The notes beneath the pieces were generated by a model that had not been told where the DNA came from, searched no databases, and worked only from the letters and a program-made list of their open reading frames with translations. From DASZBX01 sp035943635 (GTDB taxonomy: Bacteria > Actinomycetota > Actinomycetes > Streptomycetales > Catenulisporaceae): a stretch of 64,000 nucleotides of DNA. Position numbers and translations under genes: made by a program. Each line of letters begins with the position of its first letter. The first letter of the stretch is position 1. Where the stretch lies: the NCBI GenBank assembly GCA_035943635.1, contig DASZBX010000025.1, positions 23,609 to 87,608 on the forward strand, given 5' to 3'. Shown piece by piece: positions 59,363 to 64,000 of the stretch.

Positions 59363-59662
59363 GCCAGTGGCCTCTACAGCGCGCGCAACGGCTCGGAACG
59401 GATGGAGATGGCAGCCACCCTTGACAGCCTGTTCCCTGAGTTCGCTTTTACAGTTGACTTGTGGAACTGGGTCGACGCTGCTCAGCAGAGTCTGGCTGAG
59501 CGCAGTCAACGCGGCGCAGGCGTGATCGACCTGATGCTCGCCGCCGTCGCGGTCAGACACAACTTGATTATCTTGAACGACGACAAGGATTTCGCCGCCG
59601 TGGCCAGCGTCATTCCTGAAGTCAGGCAGGTGCGCGTGCTTTCGGTATCCCACGGGAGATAA
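59363..59662 (+). pseudogene. PIN-domain (VapC-type) toxin fragment
   Basis: About 99 codons match the C-terminal two thirds of a VapC ribonuclease: LYSARNGSERMEMAATLDSL, then VIDLMLAAVAVRHNLIILNDDKDFAAVA, which carries the third and fourth acidic residues of the PIN site. The N-terminal part with the first catalytic Asp is missing at the junction with the IS701 element. The cognate antitoxin is not present. The frame continues upstream to 59255 through unrelated sequence. Confidence 0.65.
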
Positions 59663-59788
59663 GCCCGAAGGCACCGTGCACGCTGCCAAGTCACAGGGCA
59701 TCATGCCGACCCCACGCAGCTGCACCGACGCTGAGCGACAATGCAAAACGGGCTTGTCCGCGCCGGCGATGTCGTGTATTGATGTTCT

Positions 59789-60712
59789 GTGCACAGTCCG
59801 CTGGAGGAAGAGTTCGATCGGCTTCTGCGCGCAGAGGCCATGGCTTGGCTCGATCGGCGGACCAATCGGGGGACCGCGTCCGTCACCCGCAGGGAACTGG
59901 CGGATTTCACCTTCGACGGCACGAGAATCCCCTTGGTCGATCCGCAGCAGGGCATTCGCAAGCCGCAGCAGCTGAGCGCGGCGCTCTCGATTCTGACCAC
60001 ATACACACGCCCTGGCAGGCCCGCCCCGTATGACGACGTGCCCGGCAACGATGGCATGATGCGCTACAAGTGGCGAGGTACCGATTCGACCCACTCCGAC
60101 AACCGCGCGTTGCGTGAGGCCTGCCGACGAAAGCTGCCACTGATGTGGTTCTTCGGCGCAGCACCGGGCATCTTCCACGCTATCTACCCAGTCATGCTCA
60201 TCGCCGAAGAAGTCGAGCAGCACCAATTCGTCGTGGACCTAGCGCCACTGGCACAAGGACACCTGACGACCGACCACGCCCTGCCAGCAAGCCCCGCGGA
60301 GCGCGCCTACGCCGAGCGCCTCACCAGGCAGCGCCTGCACCAGCCGGTCTTCCGCGCACGCGTTCTCGCGGCGTATTCCACCAGTTGCGCAATGTGCCGC
60401 CTGCGCCACACCGAACTTCTCGATGCCGCGCACATCATCCCGGACTCCGAGGGCGGCGTCCCACAGGTGTCGAATGGCTTGTCGCTGTGCAAGATCCACC
60501 ATGCCGCCTACGACACCAACATCCTCGGCATTCGCCCGGACCTCAAGGTAGTGGTCCGCGAAGACATCCTGCTAGAGCAGGACGGCCCGATGCTTCAATA
60601 TGGACTTCAGGCAATGTCCGGCATGACGCTCACAGTCCCGACCGCGCACGCGAACCGTCCGCGGACTCAAGCGCTGGAGCAGCGTTTCGAAATGTTCCTC
60701 GCAGCCGGATGA
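59789..60712 (+). CDS. HNH endonuclease (putative restriction type)
   Basis: A 307-residue protein. The C-terminal HNH nuclease has cysteines in TSCAMCRLRH, the His-Ile-Pro in LDAAHIIPDSEGG and the Asn-His end NGLSLCKIHHAAYD. The N-terminal 190 residues form a helical/beta domain that may bind DNA, with an aromatic region GMMRYKWRGTDSTHSDNRAL. Such proteins (HNH_2 type) are annotated as putative restriction endonucleases. No methyltransferase is adjacent, so it may be a solitary modification-dependent enzyme. The start is GTG. It lies between two mobile remnants. Confidence 0.82.
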   Translation: MHSPLEEEFDRLLRAEAMAWLDRRTNRGTASVTRRELADFTFDGTRIPLVDPQQGIRKPQQLSAALSILTTYTRPGRPAPYDDVPGNDGMMRYKWRGTDSTHSDNRALREACRRKLPLMWFFGAAPGIFHAIYPVMLIAEEVEQHQFVVDLAPLAQGHLTTDHALPASPAERAYAERLTRQRLHQPVFRARVLAAYSTSCAMCRLRHTELLDAAHIIPDSEGGVPQVSNGLSLCKIHHAAYDTNILGIRPDLKVVVREDILLEQDGPMLQYGLQAMSGMTLTVPTAHANRPRTQALEQRFEMFLAAG

Positions 60713-60842
60713 AACCTTCTTGCCAGGCCGGATGGGACATTCTCAAAGCCCGCACAATCCCACCTGTCGGGCTCCTTGTGCCTGTGCATCTTCAACCACG
60801 GGCTCGCAGGGCCCCGGAGTGTTCCGCGATTGTCCGGTTTGA

Positions 60843-61360
60843 TCACGGGATGCCGTGGAGTCTGAGGGCGGTTTCGGGGTCGGTGTGGGCGCGGCGTGCG
60901 CTGGCGGTGTTGGCCCAGCCGGCTTTTCGCAGGGTACTTCGGACGATGTCGCGCAGTGCGGCCAGGACCGCGGGTGCGTTGCGGGTACGGACTCTGGAGG
61001 CGTCTTCGCCGAAGACGACGTCGCGGATCCAGTGGGCGCTGTTCTCCACGGTCCAGTGTCCGCGGGCGTATCCGGCCAGCTCTTCGGCGGTGGCCTGCCC
61101 GGCGGTCAGGTCGGTGATGGCGTAGACGGTCTCGCTGCTCCATCGCTTGGCGCCGAGCTTGCGTCGCCGGCGCACTATCCGCAGGACCTGGGATGCGTGC
61201 GGGAAGAGCAGGCCGGCCACCGTGACGACCTGGACGAAGCGCACTTCCTGGCGGCCGTGTCCGCGGCCGGCGATCTTGTGCGGTACCGGGACCCGCTTCC
61301 ACGGCAGAGCCTTGAGCTGTGTGGTGGCGCACCGCGGACAGGACGTTGACCTGTGAGCCG
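60843..61360 (-). pseudogene. ISAs1-family transposase remnant
   Basis: The minus strand encodes the last 150 residues of an ISAs1 transposase (LKALPWKRVPV, GRGHGRQEVRFVQV, HWTVENSAHWIRDVVFGEDAS). Just upstream in another frame SQVNVLSAVRHHTA matches an earlier part of the same transposase, which suggests an internal deletion at about 61310-61320. It differs clearly from the full ISAs1 copy at 62.6-63.9 kb, so it is a separate, older insertion. Confidence 0.7.
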
Positions 61361-61963
61361 AGCGATTTCGGCGATCTCATTGAGCTGCGACAGGCTGGCG
61401 AAGGGAAACCAGCAATCATCTTTGGTCTCGATTGGTCTCGGTGGGCGAGAATCTCTTGATCATCTCCCAAATTTCTCCCAACTCCTGATGCCGTCCGAGG
61501 TATTCAGCGGCGATCTACGGTACGTTCCGGCCGGTGCGGCTGGCCGACAGTACTGAATGTGGGATTCGAGGAGATTCTTGCCCCGCTCCTCTCCAAGGAT
61601 CAAGATTCTTCACCCGGCTGGCCGGTCATATTGATGTGTGCCGACGTCTCCAGACCAGGCAATCCGCATTCAGGGTGTGTGTGCCGGGAGACGCCTGAGA
61701 GGGCTCGGCAGACGGCTCTCGTCGCGCAACGCGGCCAGTAGCCGGCCGCCCCTAACAAGCCGAGTCGCCGCCAACGCAGGCGGCCACCAACCTCAGGGCG
61801 GGAACTTTCCTCTACACAGAGGCCACATGTGTATAGAACTGTTCCCGAGTGTATTCGGTCCAAGCAGCGGCTCGATAACCGACCACCCCTTGTCCGCCAC
61901 TTCATCACGACCGACCATGTCAGTATTACTCCGCACTCACACCCATGATCGGTAGGACGGGCT
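61361..61963. other. intergenic region, no gene seen
   Basis: About 600 nt with lower GC content than the surroundings. Short open frames have no recognisable product. It might contain further decayed transposon or toxin DNA between the ISAs1 remnant and the HEAT gene. Confidence 0.4.
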
Positions 61964-62488
61964 CTAGCTACTCGGCCCCTCGCTCCGCTTGCTCAACTGC
62001 GCCGCAGCCCATTCGTGCAGCATCTCGTCTCGGTCGTCGAGCAGCCGGGTCAGCGCCTCGGTGGCCTCGGGGCCGGGAGTACCGCCGAGTGCCCAGATCG
62101 CCTTGCTCGCCAGGGCCCTGGACTCGTCGTAGTCGAGGTGCTCGGGAACCCACTGGGTCGCGTGGTAGAGGGCGTCGACCGCCTTCGGCGACTTCAGTTT
62201 GCCCAGCAGGGAGACGATGGTTTCGTGCACGTAGTGCCAGTCGGCCGGTTCCAGTTCGATGAGCAGCGGCATGATCTGCTCGTCATAACCGAACCGCCCG
62301 CACACGGTCAGCGCGAGTGAGACCTCTGTGGCGTCCTTCCGCTCGACCGCGTCGCCGAGTAGCGAGAGCCCGAGGGCCGCCCCGTCGTCGGTATGAAAGT
62401 AATCGAGCACCGCCTGGGGGTCTCCACCGCTGCGATCTTTCGGCGTGTACACCAACGCCCGGATGAGCTTCCTGGCCTCAGGCGTCAC
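61964..62488 (-). CDS. HEAT-repeat protein, putative immunity protein
   Basis: A 174-residue protein made of helical HEAT-like repeats (for example LLIELEPADWHYVHETIVSLLGKL, KAIWALGGTPGPEATEALTRLLDD). It starts at GTG, preceded by GAAGGAG inside the last codons of an upstream toxin-like fragment, whose TGA lies 8 nt after the start; such coupling is usual for polymorphic toxin/immunity pairs. HEAT proteins of this kind are proposed immunity proteins. GTG at 62491 is an equal start. Confidence 0.65.
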   Translation of the reverse strand: MTPEARKLIRALVYTPKDRSGGDPQAVLDYFHTDDGAALGLSLLGDAVERKDATEVSLALTVCGRFGYDEQIMPLLIELEPADWHYVHETIVSLLGKLKSPKAVDALYHATQWVPEHLDYDESRALASKAIWALGGTPGPEATEALTRLLDDRDEMLHEWAAAQLSKRSEGPSS

Positions 62489-62640
62489 CACAGCCGATCT
62501 CCTTCACCTTTTCAAAGCCGTCGATGTTGTCGTTGAACGTGGTCAACGCGTCGCCGGTACCGAGCCCGATGTTTATGTGCCCTTCGCCTTCCCCCTTGAA
62601 GAAGGCGTTCTTCTTCCCCCACCCCTCAGGGCGAAGGCAA
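62478..62640 (-). pseudogene. C-terminal fragment of a possible polymorphic toxin
   Basis: A minus-strand frame of about 50 codons reads KKNAFFKGEGEGHINIGLG, TFNDNIDGFEKVKEIGCGDA and then a stop at 62478. It is rich in Lys/Gly/Asn and unlike the chromosomal proteins. It overlaps the start of the HEAT gene, as toxin C-termini do with their immunity genes. The upstream part is cut by the ISAs1 element at about 62627. No toxin family is recognised. Confidence 0.45.
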
Positions 62641-64000
62641 AGTCATAGCGATCATGTGTGGGATGCGGCGAGTATCGGCAGAATCCTGGTTCGGTTGGCG
62701 GCGATGCGTTCGGTCGCCCGCTTGATTTCGGTGACTCCTGCGAGTCGGAGCAGGCTGATGGCCAGGTTGTGCATGATGCCGGTGGTGTGGGCGGATGCGC
62801 CGAGGTAGGCGTGTTGGTTGTCCTCGCCGAACACGACATCGCGCACCCAGTGGAGCTTGTTTTCGATGCCCCAGTGCCGTCGGACCCAGGCCGCGACAGC
62901 GGTGGCGGTGGCCCGGTCGGCGGGCAGGCTGGTGACCCCGTGCACGATCTCCACGCTGAGCATCTGCCCGGCCAGGTCGCACACCTCGCGGCGGATGCGG
63001 AAGATCTGCGCGGCGCCGGGGAAGGCGATGGTTTCAGCCGGGCCGGTCCATGTCTCCCGGCGTACGATCCGCCCGTGCCCGCGCTCTTCCTCCAGGTGGT
63101 AGCCATGGATGGCGCTGGTGAACATCCCGGCCCGGATCGCACGCAGCAGGCCCGGCTGATTCCCTTTTACTGTAAGAACGTAGTCTGCTTCGCGGTCGAG
63201 GATGTACTGCGCGGTGGTGTGCTGGGTATGGGCGGCGTCGCCGGTGACGACCGCACCGGTCAGGGCGACCGGGTCGAGTAGAGCCTTGACCTGGGTGATT
63301 TCAGTGGTGGCGTCAGGGACGCGCAGTTGGGCGATCACGATCGCCTCGTCGTGGAGCATCGCGGAGAACAGCTTCACGTTCGCCTCGGGCCGCCCGGCGC
63401 CGGAGTTGCGCACGGTCTTGCCGTCCACCGCCACGCCGAACAAGCCGTCACCGTCACAGGCGCCCTCGGACCGCGAGGCGTTCGCCAGCCTGGCGGCGCG
63501 CTCGCCGAGCCACCGGCATACGAGCAGGTCGGCGGCTTGCGCATCGATTCCCTCGGCAACGCGACGGATCGTGGAGCCACTGGGCGCCCGAAGCTCTCCG
63601 ATGCCCGGATCAGTCCTGGCGCCGGCCGGCGCAAGCAGCACCGCGGGCAGGTCCGCGGCCCGATCCCCGATCTCCCGGTAGTTCCTCGCCCCGGCCAGCA
63701 CCGCGAACACCATCACGGTCAGCACCGTCGCCAGGTGATGGCGTATCCCGCGGGCCTTACGCGGATCGGTCAGCTGCGCGAACAGCCGGTACAACTCGAT
63801 CACATCGAGAACTCCGGCCGGAACCCCATCAACGCTGGAAGTGCTGGTCGAGGCGTGCGAGACTGGCACAAGCGGCCTTTCGAGCGGACGATATAAGTGT
63901 AGGAACTCACATCATCCCACCGGGAGGCCGCACCTACAGGCCCTGCATCACGCCGTCATACCAGGCCCAGGGACCAACATAAGATCAACTGACTTTGCCT
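62627..64000. mobile_element. ISAs1-family insertion sequence, right end beyond window
   Basis: The left terminus shows AGGCAAAGTCA at 62635-62645, preceded by CAGGG at 62627, and its reverse complement TGACTTTGCCT occupies 63990-64000. The element therefore ends within about ten bases after the window edge. It encloses one complete transposase gene and interrupts the toxin-like fragment. Confidence 0.65.
62652..63869 (-). CDS. ISAs1-family transposase
   Basis: A 405-residue DDE transposase. N-terminal DUF4338-like region with LTDPRKARGIRHHLATVL, catalytic Asp region in FGVAVDGKTVRNSGAG, the second Asp in VVTGDAAHTQHTTAQ, and Glu in HWGIENKLHWVRDVVFGEDN. The family is normally about 370-400 residues, so it appears complete and possibly active. 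It lies inside an element with matching terminal repeats. The ATG at 63869 is the natural start. Confidence 0.93.
   Translation of the reverse strand: MPVSHASTSTSSVDGVPAGVLDVIELYRLFAQLTDPRKARGIRHHLATVLTVMVFAVLAGARNYREIGDRAADLPAVLLAPAGARTDPGIGELRAPSGSTIRRVAEGIDAQAADLLVCRWLGERAARLANASRSEGACDGDGLFGVAVDGKTVRNSGAGRPEANVKLFSAMLHDEAIVIAQLRVPDATTEITQVKALLDPVALTGAVVTGDAAHTQHTTAQYILDREADYVLTVKGNQPGLLRAIRAGMFTSAIHGYHLEEERGHGRIVRRETWTGPAETIAFPGAAQIFRIRREVCDLAGQMLSVEIVHGVTSLPADRATATAVAAWVRRHWGIENKLHWVRDVVFGEDNQHAYLGASAHTTGIMHNLAISLLRLAGVTEIKRATERIAANRTRILPILAASHT

Noticed and set aside
61559..61741. A 60-codon plus-strand frame in the intergenic region
   Set aside because: No ribosome site and no recognisable domain; composition is not gene-like.

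Overview
The window is about 64 kb of very GC-rich DNA (start codons include GTG and TTG, genes are tightly packed, many overlap by 1-4 nt). Gene content points to a filamentous actinobacterium: bldG with its anti-sigma partner, an actinobacterial Tad locus with a DUF4244 pilin, a Holin-X family protein, MarP, and an Acs gene with a DasR-like site. The gene order holB, tmk, topA, bldG, tad, HAD hydrolase, acs, Holin-X, EphE-like, marP, NUDIX, nth matches a conserved actinobacterial block also known from Mycobacterium tuberculosis (Rv3644c to Rv3674c) and Streptomyces (around SCO3540-3570), from memory of those genomes. I cannot fix the genus.

Region 1 (1-16 kb): the 3' part of a SpoIIE-type phosphatase, a rhomboid-like membrane protein, a lipoprotein, tRNA-Thr(CGT) with a clear terminator, a secreted TAP-type peptidase, holB and tmk (translationally coupled; tmk has a long coiled-coil tail), topA, a methyltransferase, a K+-independent H+-pyrophosphatase, and the anti-sigma factor/BldG pair.

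Region 2 (16-24 kb): a degenerate G-rich stretch beside bldG holding what may be a helicase remnant, then a minus-strand Tad operon read tadA-tadB-tadC-pilin-tadE-tadG, nearly every junction being an ATGA-type overlap. A HAD phosphatase is divergent from it.

Region 3 (24-38 kb): a LytS/LytTR two-component pair, a SatP acetate transporter and acetyl-CoA synthetase form an acetate module, followed by Holin-X, an EphE-like hydrolase without its nucleophile, a YdjM-type protein, marP, a CoA-type NUDIX, nth, a FAD oxidoreductase and a universal stress protein.

Region 4 (38-44.6 kb): accessory DNA with several gene remnants fused end to end (muconolactone decarboxylase/phosphotriesterase; SDR/ADP-ribosylglycohydrolase) and a cluster of ADP-ribose enzymes (ARH, macro domain, NADAR).

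Region 5 (44.6-52 kb): the most interesting part. A Pycsar-type membrane effector lies divergent to a plus-strand run encoding a Crp-like regulator with an apparently intact cyclic-nucleotide pocket, a class III cyclase-like protein ending in an amyloid-like motif, a large NTPase-like protein starting with a similar motif, an SPFH-like coiled-coil protein and a DUF4407 membrane protein. I read this as a probable conflict or immune system that combines cyclic-nucleotide signalling, amyloid-type recruitment and a membrane complex.

Region 6 (52-64 kb): epoxide hydrolase, an SDR/TetR pair with matching operators, a GlxA-type regulator, a cyanamide-hydratase-like HD protein, then decayed DNA with IS701 and ISAs1 elements, a truncated VapC, an HNH nuclease, and a polymorphic-toxin tail with a HEAT-repeat putative immunity protein.
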